From Limnochorda sp. LNt (GTDB lineage: Bacteria > Bacillota > Limnochordia > Limnochordales > Geochordaceae): a stretch of 64,000 bases of DNA. The notes under the pieces are model-generated. The model worked only from the letters and a program-made list of their open reading frames with translations, did not search any database and had not been told where the DNA came from. The DNA lies in assembly GCF_035593265.1 (NCBI RefSeq), contig NZ_CP141614.1, positions 2,790,001 through 2,854,000 of the forward strand, read 5' to 3'. Shown here piece by piece: positions 1 to 7,601 of this stretch; position 1 is the first letter of the stretch, and each line of letters opens with the position of its first letter. Position numbers and translations under genes: made by a program.

Positions 1-474
1 GGCCTGCGGCGACGGCGGGCGGCTGGGCGGCTCCCCTCGCTCCACCGCTCCGAACCCCCACGCGTCGACCAGGGGTGCGACGGTCGGATCGAAGGCGCCA
101 CCGGTACGGCGCGCCACGTCGAGCGCCAGCGTGACGACCTCTCCTACCTCGGCCGGCACCTCGACCATCCCGCGACCGGCCTGGGCGTTGATGGCCGCGA
201 CGGGGCTCGTGGCATCGAACCGATTCAGCAGCCGGTCGAGACGCGCGACCTCTTCCAGCGCGGCGTCCGCGGCCGCCTGGGCGCCCGCACCCGCGGCCAC
301 CACCTGGACGAAGGTACCCATGGCGAAGCCGGCCCGCCGGACCACCGGCACATCCTGGTGCGCGGCCGCCGTCGACGATGGCCACGACCACCCACGAGCG
401 GCCAGCACCGCCGTGCAACCCAGGACCACCAGCGCGCCGGCCGCCAGCAGGCCGGCCGCCAGCGGGCGCCTCAT
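1..474 (-). CDS. apbE: FAD:protein FMN transferase ApbE (partial, cut by left edge)
   Basis: ApbE transfers FMN from FAD onto a threonine of target proteins, classically RnfG and RnfD/NqrB/NqrC. Only the first 158 codons lie in the window; the 3' end is beyond base 1. The N-terminus is a hydrophobic export signal, with a possible lipobox-like LGC near residue 20. The family signature follows: AMGTFVQV, then LDRLLNRFD, an IN dipeptide before a VEVPAEV stretch, and TGGAFDPTVAPLVDAWGFG. Its ATG overlaps the rnfB stop (ATGA), so it is the last visible gene of the rnf operon and most likely flavinylates the RnfG part of the complex. Identification is firm; the lipoprotein prediction is tentative. 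Confidence 0.85.
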   Translation of the reverse strand, partial: MRRPLAAGLLAAGALVVLGCTAVLAARGWSWPSSTAAAHQDVPVVRRAGFAMGTFVQVVAAGAGAQAAADAALEEVARLDRLLNRFDATSPVAAINAQAGRGMVEVPAEVGEVVTLALDVARRTGGAFDPTVAPLVDAWGFGAVERGEPPSRPPSPQA

Positions 475-1340
475 GCCCGGCCGACCCCGCCGGCGCGCTC
501 GTCACCGCTCCCGGTGACCGGGGCCGCCTGCGCCACCTCCACGCCGACCCCGACGATGGCGATGGCGTGCGTGGGGCACTTCTCGGCGCAGCGGCCGCAG
601 CCGTCGCAGAGCACGGGGTCGATGACGGCCAGGTTGTCGGTCACCCGGATGGCCCCCTTGTCGCATGTGCGCTCGCAGATCCGGCAGCCGATGCACCCGG
701 CCTCGCATACCTGGCGCACGAACTTGCCCGGCATGGTCGAGACGCACCGCACGTAAGAGGCGGCCAGCGGCATGACCCGGATGACGCCCCGCGGGCAGAC
801 CAGCTCGCACAGCCCGCAACCCGTGCACCGCTCCTCGTCGACGACCGGAAGCCCATCGGGGCCCATCGACAGGGCATCGAAGGGGCAGGTCTCGACGCAC
901 GTGCCGAAGCCCAGGCACCCCTGGGGGCAGCCCTTGGGCCCGCCGCCCAGCGCATCGGCCGCGCGGCAGTCCTGCACGCCGTCGTAGGCCGCCCGGCTCA
1001 GGGCCACCTGCCGTCCTCCCCCGCACAGCACCCGAGCCACCCGCCGACCGCCCGTCTCCACCCGCTGCCCCAGGATGGCCGCAAGGCGCTGAGCGGTCGT
1101 CTCGCCGCCTGCCCGGCACCCGCTCACGGGAGCGCTGCCGCCGACGAGCGCCCGGGCGAAGCCGCTGCAGCCCGAGAAGCCGCACGCCCCGCAGTTGGCC
1201 CCGGGCAGGCTCTCCATGACCTGACCCAGGCGAGGATCCTCCTCGACCCTGAGGAATCGCCCGGCCAGCGCCAGCCCGATGCCGAAGAGCAGCCCCAGCG
1301 AGCCCAGCATCCCGACGGCCCGCAAGATCCCCTCGATCAT
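471..1340 (-). CDS. rnfB: Rnf complex iron-sulfur subunit RnfB
   Basis: RnfB (289 aa) is the membrane-anchored subunit that accepts electrons from ferredoxin and passes them into the ion-pumping Rnf complex. One N-terminal transmembrane helix (GILRAVGMLGSLGLLFGIGLAL) is followed by the 4Fe-4S domain with NCGACGFSGC and a downstream Cys. Several ferredoxin-like clusters follow (CLGFGTCVETCP, CTGCGLCELVCP, CIGCRICERTCD, CDGCGRCAEKCP). The ATG at 1340 has a GGGGGAGAGAGG ribosome site; an open frame extends further upstream but has no membrane-anchor logic. It lies 61 bp after rnfA and overlaps apbE by four bases. Confidence 0.95.
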   Translation of the reverse strand: MIEGILRAVGMLGSLGLLFGIGLALAGRFLRVEEDPRLGQVMESLPGANCGACGFSGCSGFARALVGGSAPVSGCRAGGETTAQRLAAILGQRVETGGRRVARVLCGGGRQVALSRAAYDGVQDCRAADALGGGPKGCPQGCLGFGTCVETCPFDALSMGPDGLPVVDEERCTGCGLCELVCPRGVIRVMPLAASYVRCVSTMPGKFVRQVCEAGCIGCRICERTCDKGAIRVTDNLAVIDPVLCDGCGRCAEKCPTHAIAIVGVGVEVAQAAPVTGSGDERAGGVGRA

Positions 1341-1401
1341 CGCATCGCGACCTCTCTCCCCCGGCCCGTCGCCCTCAGGTGCAGCGACGTCGGCTCTCGG
1401 C

Positions 1402-1980
1402 TCACAGCGGCACCAGCCCCGCGAACCCCATGAACGACAGCGAGAGCAGCCCGGCGATGACCAGCGCCAGCGCCGTGCCCTCGAAGGCACGGGGGAGCCG
1501 TGCGTAGGCCAGCTCCTCCCGGATGCCCGCCATCAGTACCAGGGCCAACGTGAAGCCCAGCCCCGTGCCCAGGCCGAAGACCATGGTCTCCACCAGGTCG
1601 TACGCCCGGTTGGAGGCCATCAGGGCCAGCCCCAGCACCGCGCAGTTGGTGGTGATGAGGGCCAGGTAGATGCCGAAGGCGTCGTACAGCGAGCGGTTGG
1701 TCTTGCGGATCACCATCTCCAGGAACTGGACGAAGACCGCGATGACCAGGATGAAGGCCAGGGTGCGCAGGTATCCCAGGTCGAGCGGCTGCAAGACCAG
1801 GCGGTCCACCACCCAGCTCACGGCCCCGGCGCCGACCAGCACGAAGGTGGTGGCCAACCCCAGGCTGGCGCCGTCTTTGATGCTGCGGCTCATGCCCAGG
1901 AAGGGACACGTACCCAGGAAGCGCACCAACACGATGTTGTTGACCAGGGCCGAGCTGACCAGCAGCAAGATCCACTTCAC
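1402..1980 (-). CDS. rnfA: Rnf complex membrane subunit RnfA
   Basis: RnfA (192 aa) is an integral membrane subunit with about six helices that pairs with RnfE in the core of the ferredoxin:NAD+ oxidoreductase. The family hallmarks are clear: VNNIVLVRFLGTCPFLG near the N-terminus and LITTNCAVLG mid-protein. In known Rnf/Nqr structures these two Cys, with two from RnfE, hold an intramembrane [2Fe-2S] cluster. The start is a GTG whose last bases overlap the rnfE stop (GTGA), implying translational coupling. Length is normal for the family. Confidence 0.95.
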   Translation of the reverse strand: MKWILLLVSSALVNNIVLVRFLGTCPFLGMSRSIKDGASLGLATTFVLVGAGAVSWVVDRLVLQPLDLGYLRTLAFILVIAVFVQFLEMVIRKTNRSLYDAFGIYLALITTNCAVLGLALMASNRAYDLVETMVFGLGTGLGFTLALVLMAGIREELAYARLPRAFEGTALALVIAGLLSLSFMGFAGLVPL

Positions 1981-2681
1981 CGGCCACCGCCCCCCGCCAC
2001 CGGCATCCCGGCCAAGGCTGGCTCACCCGACGCCCTGCGGACCGCACGCCGACGAGCGGCCTCTTGGTACAACCGAGCGGCCCAGTTGAGGCCGGCGACC
2101 AGCACCCCGAGCGTGAGGAAGGCGCCCGGTGGCAGGCTGAAGACCCGCAGCGGCTCGAAACCACCCACCGTCACCCGATGGCCGAAGAGCGTGCCGGCCC
2201 CGAGCATCTCCCGAATGGCGGCCACCAGCGTCAGGCCCCAGGTCTCCCCCAGGCCCATCCCCAATGCGTCGGCCAATGCCCGCGGGACGGGTTGCTTGGA
2301 GGCAAAGGCCTCGGCTCTGGCCAGGATGAGGCAGTTGACGACGATGAGGGGGACGAAGATGCCGAGAGCTTCGTGTACCGCCGGCACCAACCCGGCGAGA
2401 AGTAGATCGGCCACCGTGACGGCCGTGGCGATGATCACCACGAAGACGGGGATGCGGACGTCGCCCGGAATGACCCGCCGCAAGGAGGAGACCACCAACG
2501 CGGTCACCATGAGGACGCCGGTCACCGCCATCCCCATGATGAGACCGTTGATGGCGGCGGTGGTGATGGCCAGCACCGGGCACATCCCGATGAGCATGCG
2601 CAGGGGCGGGTTCTCCGGCCAGATGCCGCGGAAGACGTCTTGCGCGAGCACCCGCACCCAGTGGCGGCTCATGAACCTCAC
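1977..2681 (-). CDS. rnfE: Rnf complex membrane subunit RnfE
   Basis: RnfE (234 aa) is the second RnfA/NqrD-type membrane subunit. It contains the Cys motifs GMCPVLAITTAAINGLIMG and VVNCLILARAEAFASKQPV, expected to share the intramembrane [2Fe-2S] cluster with RnfA. About six hydrophobic helices are visible. I use the GTG at 2681 because it overlaps the rnfDG stop (GTGA), as at the other junctions here. An ATG nine bases downstream (2672) is the alternative, with a GGGAGGGG ribosome site suitably placed for either. Confidence 0.94.
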   Translation of the reverse strand: MRFMSRHWVRVLAQDVFRGIWPENPPLRMLIGMCPVLAITTAAINGLIMGMAVTGVLMVTALVVSSLRRVIPGDVRIPVFVVIIATAVTVADLLLAGLVPAVHEALGIFVPLIVVNCLILARAEAFASKQPVPRALADALGMGLGETWGLTLVAAIREMLGAGTLFGHRVTVGGFEPLRVFSLPPGAFLTLGVLVAGLNWAARLYQEAARRRAVRRASGEPALAGMPVAGGGGR

Positions 2682-4183
2682 CGCCCCTCCCAGGCCTGGC
2701 GGGCCATCTCGATGGCGGCGTAGACGCCGTCGGCCACGCCCATCGAGGAGATGGTGGCACCCGATACGGCCTCGATGTCCTCACCCGGCATGAAAGGATC
2801 GTCCATCGACTTGCCCTCGAACTGCGCGAGGAAGGTCGCCTCGGTGATGCGGCTACCCAGCCCCGGCGTCTCGGACTGCTCCAGCACCCGCACGCCGATG
2901 AGGCGCTGCGCCTCCATGTCGAGCCCAACGGCCAGCCGGATGGGCCCGCCGTAGCCGTCGGCGTCCACGAAGAGGGCGAGGCCCAGCGGGCGACCCGAGG
3001 CATCCCGGGCCTCGTAGATGGGGGTCCCCTCCACCTCGGCCACCTGATCGAAGCTGGCAGCCTCCGGCAGGAGCCCCTTGAGCCCCACCTCGATGGCCCG
3101 CGCCTGCTGGCGTGAGGCGATGAGCGGCGACATCGCGTGGTAGAACGTGGCCAGCAACGCGCCGGAGACCGCCGTCACCACCACCAGCACCAGTACGGCG
3201 CGCAGATCGCGGGCCCACTGCGCACGCGTCGACACCTTCAAAGGCCTCGCCTCCTGCAGCGCCCGGAGTCGCCGACGACTCCAGGCGGCCGACATCCGGT
3301 TGATGAGAGGGGTGAGCGCGTTCATCACGAGGACCGCGAACGCGGCACCCTCGACGTAGGAGCCGTAGATGCGCAACAGGACCGTCAGGAGGCCGACCCC
3401 TGCCCCGAAGAGCAGCTGACCTCCGGCCCCTACCGGGGTGGTGACGGGATCGTGCACGAAGAAGGCCACGGTCAGAGGTGCGAGCCCGACCAGCCAGTGG
3501 AAGACCGGGTCCCACCCCAGGGCCATGGCCAGCACCGCGCTGCCGACGAAGAAGCCAGCCGGAGCCATCCACCTCCCGAGCCGCCAACCCAGCATCAGCA
3601 CCGCCGCCGCGTAGGCAGCCAGAGGCGCCGCGGCCCCCAGAGGTCCCGGCCCTCCCTGCCAGAGCAACGGCAGGTGGTCCGGCACGACCTCGCCCTGGCG
3701 GGCCAGGGCCAGCATGGGCTGCCGCCCGGCCCAACCGGCGGAGACGGCCGTGGTGAAGCTGGCCAGGAGGAAGACGTGGCCGACCAGCGCGGGGTTGAAG
3801 AGGTTTTGCCCCAGCCCCCCGAAGACGTGCTTGCCCAGGCCCACCGCCACCATGCCGCCCAGCACCGCCATCCACGGGGGCATGGAGGGGGGCAGGGTGA
3901 GGCTCAGCAGGAACCCCGTCAAGAGCGACGACATCCACGAGGGGGATGTCAGGCGCTCGCCCCGCGCCAGGCTGCACAGCGCCTCGGCGGCCACCGCGCC
4001 CGCGACGCCGGCGGCCAGCACGCCCACGGCCGCTGCTCCGTATCGGACGACGGCGGCCACGGTCGGTACCGAGACGGCAAAGAGGCTCATCGCCAGCATG
4101 CGATCGAGGGAGGCGCCCCGGGCGTGCACGTGCGGGGCGGGCTGGATCAGCAGGGAGGGCTGAAGAGGCGTCGCCCTGGCCAT
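2678..4183 (-). CDS. Fused Rnf subunits RnfD-RnfG
   Basis: A single 501-aa frame carries two Rnf subunits normally made separately. Residues about 1-310 are RnfD: many membrane helices, the GQNLFNPALVGHVFLLASF motif, a DPVTTPVGAGGQ loop and the family end YVEGAAFAVLVMNALTPLINR. After a basic linker, residues about 325-501 are RnfG: one transmembrane helix (AVLVLVVVTAVSGALLATF), then the FMN domain with GLDMEAQRLIGVRVLEQSETPGLG and the flavinylation motif AVSGATISS. In the RnfD half, the place where the family has an S/T-G-A-T-P-L flavin site reads AGRQPML, so that Thr is absent. The ATG at 4183 follows GGGAGGTGG and overlaps the rnfC stop. Confidence 0.93.
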   Translation of the reverse strand: MARATPLQPSLLIQPAPHVHARGASLDRMLAMSLFAVSVPTVAAVVRYGAAAVGVLAAGVAGAVAAEALCSLARGERLTSPSWMSSLLTGFLLSLTLPPSMPPWMAVLGGMVAVGLGKHVFGGLGQNLFNPALVGHVFLLASFTTAVSAGWAGRQPMLALARQGEVVPDHLPLLWQGGPGPLGAAAPLAAYAAAVLMLGWRLGRWMAPAGFFVGSAVLAMALGWDPVFHWLVGLAPLTVAFFVHDPVTTPVGAGGQLLFGAGVGLLTVLLRIYGSYVEGAAFAVLVMNALTPLINRMSAAWSRRRLRALQEARPLKVSTRAQWARDLRAVLVLVVVTAVSGALLATFYHAMSPLIASRQQARAIEVGLKGLLPEAASFDQVAEVEGTPIYEARDASGRPLGLALFVDADGYGGPIRLAVGLDMEAQRLIGVRVLEQSETPGLGSRITEATFLAQFEGKSMDDPFMPGEDIEAVSGATISSMGVADGVYAAIEMARQAWEGR

Positions 4184-5526
4184 CAGAGGCCACCTCCCTG
4201 GCCCGGCCGGCGGGCTCTCCCGTACTTGGCCAGCCGGATCCACTGGAGCAGTGGCCGATAGGAGGGACACAGCACCGTGCAGGCGCCGCACTCCAGGCAA
4301 TCTCGGGCGCCGAGGGCCCGTGCCTCGGCCATCTGACCCGCGGCCGCGGCGCGCGCGATGTAGAGGGGGAGCAGGCCTGCCGGACATGCCTCGACGCATC
4401 GGCCACACCGTACGCAGGCCGCCTCGGGCCGGAAGTGCATGGCGGGCGGCATGGCGGTGATGGCCGAGACCGACTTGGTCACCGGAAGCTGCAGGTCCGG
4501 CAGGGCCGCCCCCTGTAGCGGCCCGCCGACGAGGACGAGCACGGGGGTCGCGCCCGTCTGGCCGTCATCGTGCCCCTGCAGCAACGAGGCCACCGGCGTG
4601 CCGATGGGCACCCGCACCGCGCGCAGGCGCCCCCGGGCCGAGATGGTCACGAGCCGCTCCGTGACGGGCCATCCCTCCACCAGCGCCTCACCCGCGGCCA
4701 CGGCCGTCGCGGCCGACTCCACCATCATCGGCCGTGCCTCGCCGGACCGGCTCCCCCGCCGGCGGAGACCGGCGACGGCCAGCGCCTCGCGCGCCAGCAA
4801 GACAGGCACCCAAAACCAGTCGACGTCGGCCAGGCGGACGATCTCGACCGGCACCGGCCCCGTCCCCAGCTGCGGCTGCTCCGCCAGCGCCCCGGTGAGC
4901 GCCTCGTCGGCGGGATCGCCCCGGTGCACCGCCAGCAGCACGCGGCCGGCGCCCGCCGCCCGTCCCAGGGCGGCGGCCCCCAGCAGGGTGGCGGTGGGAT
5001 AGGTGGCCGCCTCCAACATGTCGCTGGGCAGCCCCGGCTCGCAGCCCACCGCGTTGACCACCAGGGTGCCGCCGCCCAATCCTCGCTCCAGCCGCTCGTA
5101 GAGCGACCCCTGTACCGGGCAGGGCGCCCCGTCGACCCCTGCCATCCGCAGGAAGCGCCGCAGCTCCTCGACGGGCCACTGCCCAGGCTGCCAGGGCTCC
5201 CACGGACGCGCCAGCGGCTCGACCCGCTCCCCGAGATCGTCGGCCTCCACCGTCACCGCCGGGGCCATGTCGCCGTCGGGCCCCAGGGCGGGTTGGACGT
5301 CGACGACCTTGCCGGAGACGGGACTGTGGACCGGGACGGACCCGGCGGTCTCGTCCCCTGGCTCCGGCCCGAACAGGACCTGGCCAGCGTGGACCCGGTC
5401 GCCTCGCTTGACCCGCACCGGCCCACAGTCCGAAGGGCCTTGCCTGCCGGTGATGACGAGACGAGAGGAGACGGCCGGCAACGTTTCGGCCACGCCGACA
5501 GCCAGGGCCGGGGCACCACCCTTCAT
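4183..5526 (-). CDS. rnfC: Rnf complex NADH-facing subunit RnfC
   Basis: RnfC (447 aa) is the peripheral subunit that binds NAD(H) and FMN and exchanges electrons between RnfB and nicotinamide. The N-terminal part holds a barrel-sandwich segment (VKRGDRVHAGQVL ... VHSPVSGKVVDVQ), then the nucleotide-binding region around LVVNAVGCEPGLPSDMLEAATYP. The C-terminus has two [4Fe-4S] motifs, CVRCGRCVEACPAG and CLECGACTVLCPSYRP. The nucleotide-binding motif differs from the textbook GAECEPYLT form, so this is a divergent member. It is the first gene of the rnf operon, with GGGAGGGTGG upstream of the ATG. Confidence 0.92.
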   Translation of the reverse strand: MKGGAPALAVGVAETLPAVSSRLVITGRQGPSDCGPVRVKRGDRVHAGQVLFGPEPGDETAGSVPVHSPVSGKVVDVQPALGPDGDMAPAVTVEADDLGERVEPLARPWEPWQPGQWPVEELRRFLRMAGVDGAPCPVQGSLYERLERGLGGGTLVVNAVGCEPGLPSDMLEAATYPTATLLGAAALGRAAGAGRVLLAVHRGDPADEALTGALAEQPQLGTGPVPVEIVRLADVDWFWVPVLLAREALAVAGLRRRGSRSGEARPMMVESAATAVAAGEALVEGWPVTERLVTISARGRLRAVRVPIGTPVASLLQGHDDGQTGATPVLVLVGGPLQGAALPDLQLPVTKSVSAITAMPPAMHFRPEAACVRCGRCVEACPAGLLPLYIARAAAAGQMAEARALGARDCLECGACTVLCPSYRPLLQWIRLAKYGRARRPGQGGGL

Positions 5527-5687
5527 GGCAGCATGCCACCCTCCCGCGCGATGCCGTGCTCGTGGTCACCTTCACGAATTGCCGCATTGGAAAAGGGCGC
5601 CCGTGCGTCTCGCCCCGCTCGGCTTCAGTCTCGCGCCCGCCACCGGGGCGATCAAGGTAAGGATGTCCTGACGCCCGCGGGCCCCCG

Positions 5688-6158
5688 TCACAACAAGCGC
5701 AGCCCTGCCAGCACCCCGGTGCTGACCAGCGTGACCACGATCCCCGCGGCCACCACCCCGGCACCGATCGCGACGAAGGCCCGGCCCGGCGGGACCCCCA
5801 TCACGAAGGCCAGGGCCGTGCCCGAATACGCGCCCGTCCCGGGCAGCGGCACCGCCACGAAGAGGGCCAGCCCCACGGCACCGTAGCGCCCCACCAGGCC
5901 GCGCCCACGCTGGCGCACCCTCTCCACGAGCCGGCCGACGAAGGTGCGGCGCAGGAGGCGCTCGTATCCCAGGTGGAGCACCAGCCAGACCGGCCAGAAG
6001 AGGGCCGCGTTGGCGGCCGTCGCCAGCAGGAAGACCCCGGGCCAGGGCAGCTCTAACGCCAGTCCCAAGGGGATGCTGCCCCGCAGCTCGATCCAGGGCA
6101 CCAGCGTCAGCAAGGCGACGGAGACCCACGGCGACAGCAGCGACTCGGGCAACGCCAT
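5688..6158 (-). CDS. COG2426/small multidrug export family membrane protein
   Basis: A 156-aa integral membrane protein with four to five hydrophobic segments. The pattern near the N-terminus (VPWIELRGSIPLGLAL) and the PLPGTGAYSGTALAFVMG loop are typical of the COG2426 family, often annotated as putative small multidrug export proteins; the real substrate is unknown. I chose the ATG at 6158 because GGAAGGG sits six bases upstream; the frame runs a further 12 codons without a good ribosome site. It lies 161 bp upstream of rnfC on the same strand; whether it is co-transcribed is unclear. Confidence 0.75.
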   Translation of the reverse strand: MALPESLLSPWVSVALLTLVPWIELRGSIPLGLALELPWPGVFLLATAANAALFWPVWLVLHLGYERLLRRTFVGRLVERVRQRGRGLVGRYGAVGLALFVAVPLPGTGAYSGTALAFVMGVPPGRAFVAIGAGVVAAGIVVTLVSTGVLAGLRLL

Positions 6159-6285
6159 CGATTCCCTTCCATGCGTCGCATGCGGTGAGGCCACCGCTGC
6201 GTCTCGGGCGCCGTGGCCCTATACGTTGCGGCCCCGTCGCGCCCCTGCAGCGAGCCGGCAGGGGCGGAGCCCGTCGAGTGCGAAC

Positions 6286-7599
6286 ATGGGCCGGGTGTCG
6301 ACGCGAGCGGGACGCCTCAACCACGTGACCTCCGCCCTGGGCATCGGCCGCCTCGACGAGATGCCGGCGGTGGTGCCGGTGCTGGCCCTCGGCGGGCTGG
6401 TCTTCACCTTTGGGTCCTCCTTCGTCTGGCCGGTCACCACCATCTACATCCACTTCGTGCTGGGCCGCTCCCTGGCCATGGCCGGGCTGGTCCTGATGCT
6501 GTCGTCGTCCTCCTCCCTGGCGGGGCAGCTGGCGGGCGGGGCCGCCTTCGACCGCTGGGGCGGGAGGCGGGTGCTGCTGGTGGGCCTGCTCCTGCGGGCG
6601 GCGGCCCAAACCGTCATCGCCCTGGTACCGCTCTGGCCCGTCTACGTGGCCGCGATGATGCTGGACGGCTGGTCCTACGGCCTCGTCGACCCCGCCACCA
6701 ACGCCCTCGTCTCCCGGGCCTGGCCCGAGGGCGGACGGAGGGGCTTCAACTTCCTGTACGTGGCGCGCAACGCCGGCGTGGCCCTCGGCACCGCCTTCGG
6801 GGGGCTGGTGGCCGGGTACTCGTTCACAGCCGCGTTCCTGGCCAACGCGGCCGCCTCCCTGGCCTACGCCGTCATGGTATGGCGGCGCGTGCCCGCTCAT
6901 CTCCCGGAGCCGGTAACCACGCGCCGCGCGCCGTCGCCCGACTCCCCCGCGGCCGCGGAGGTCCGCGCGCTCGCCCTCGGGACGCATCCCGCGGTCTCGG
7001 GCCGCTGGCCCCTGGCGGCGATGGGGGCGCTGGTGGTGGGCGTGGGGCTGGTATGGATGGCCTATGGACAGTGGCAGGCGGTCATCTCCGTCTACATGCA
7101 GGAGCTGGGGTACCCGCTCGCCTCCTACAGCGTTCTGTGGACCCTCAATGGGGTGCTCATCGTGGGCTCGCAACCGCTGGTGGGGTGGGTGACCCGGCGG
7201 GGCTTGAGCTCGGTGACGGCCCAGATGCTGGTGGGGACGGCGCTGTTCGCGGCTTCCTTCGTCCTGGTCTGGCGGTGGCCCCTCTATCCCGGCTTCGTGC
7301 TCGGCATGGTCGTCCTCACTCTTGGCGAGGTGCTGGCCTTCCCTGCCTTTCCCGCGGCGGCCGCGGTGCTGGCCCCGCCCGCCCGGCAGGGCTTCTTCCA
7401 GGGGCTCGTGGGCGGGGCGGTCTCGGCCGGGCGCATGCTGGGGCCCCTGGCCGGCGGCGCGCTCTACGACCGACTCTCGCCCCCGGTGGTGCTGGGGGCA
7501 GCCGCCGTCGTCTCGGCCACAGCCTGCGCCTGCTTCGATCTCTACCGCGCCCTGGCGAGGCGCGCCGGGACCGGGGCGGGCAGGAGGAGCGCCCGCTAG
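6286..7599 (+). CDS. Major facilitator superfamily transporter
   Basis: A 437-aa MFS permease with about 12 predicted membrane helices in two halves, split by a charged loop near residues 210-245. The N-half contains a motif-A-like loop between helices 2 and 3 (GGAAFDRWGGRRVLLVG), typical of drug and metabolite exporters. The substrate cannot be assigned. The ATG at 6286 has no strong ribosome site; ATG 6361 is a shorter alternative. It is transcribed away from the COG2426 gene, and its stop codon lies inside a GCTAGCG heptamer that recurs on the far side of the insertion element. Confidence 0.85.
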   Translation: MGRVSTRAGRLNHVTSALGIGRLDEMPAVVPVLALGGLVFTFGSSFVWPVTTIYIHFVLGRSLAMAGLVLMLSSSSSLAGQLAGGAAFDRWGGRRVLLVGLLLRAAAQTVIALVPLWPVYVAAMMLDGWSYGLVDPATNALVSRAWPEGGRRGFNFLYVARNAGVALGTAFGGLVAGYSFTAAFLANAAASLAYAVMVWRRVPAHLPEPVTTRRAPSPDSPAAAEVRALALGTHPAVSGRWPLAAMGALVVGVGLVWMAYGQWQAVISVYMQELGYPLASYSVLWTLNGVLIVGSQPLVGWVTRRGLSSVTAQMLVGTALFAASFVLVWRWPLYPGFVLGMVVLTLGEVLAFPAFPAAAAVLAPPARQGFFQGLVGGAVSAGRMLGPLAGGALYDRLSPPVVLGAAAVVSATACACFDLYRALARRAGTGAGRRSAR

Positions 7600-7601
7600 C
7601 G

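Noticed and set aside
378-1433. Long plus-strand frame opposite rnfB
   Set aside because: It mirrors the real rnfB frame, has repetitive Pro/Ala/Arg/Gln composition and no recognisable domain; such antisense frames are expected at this GC content.
5478-5495. Near match to the LacI palindrome (AACGTTTCG) inside rnfC
   Set aside because: Only one half matches; the other half differs, and it lies well within a coding region of another operon.
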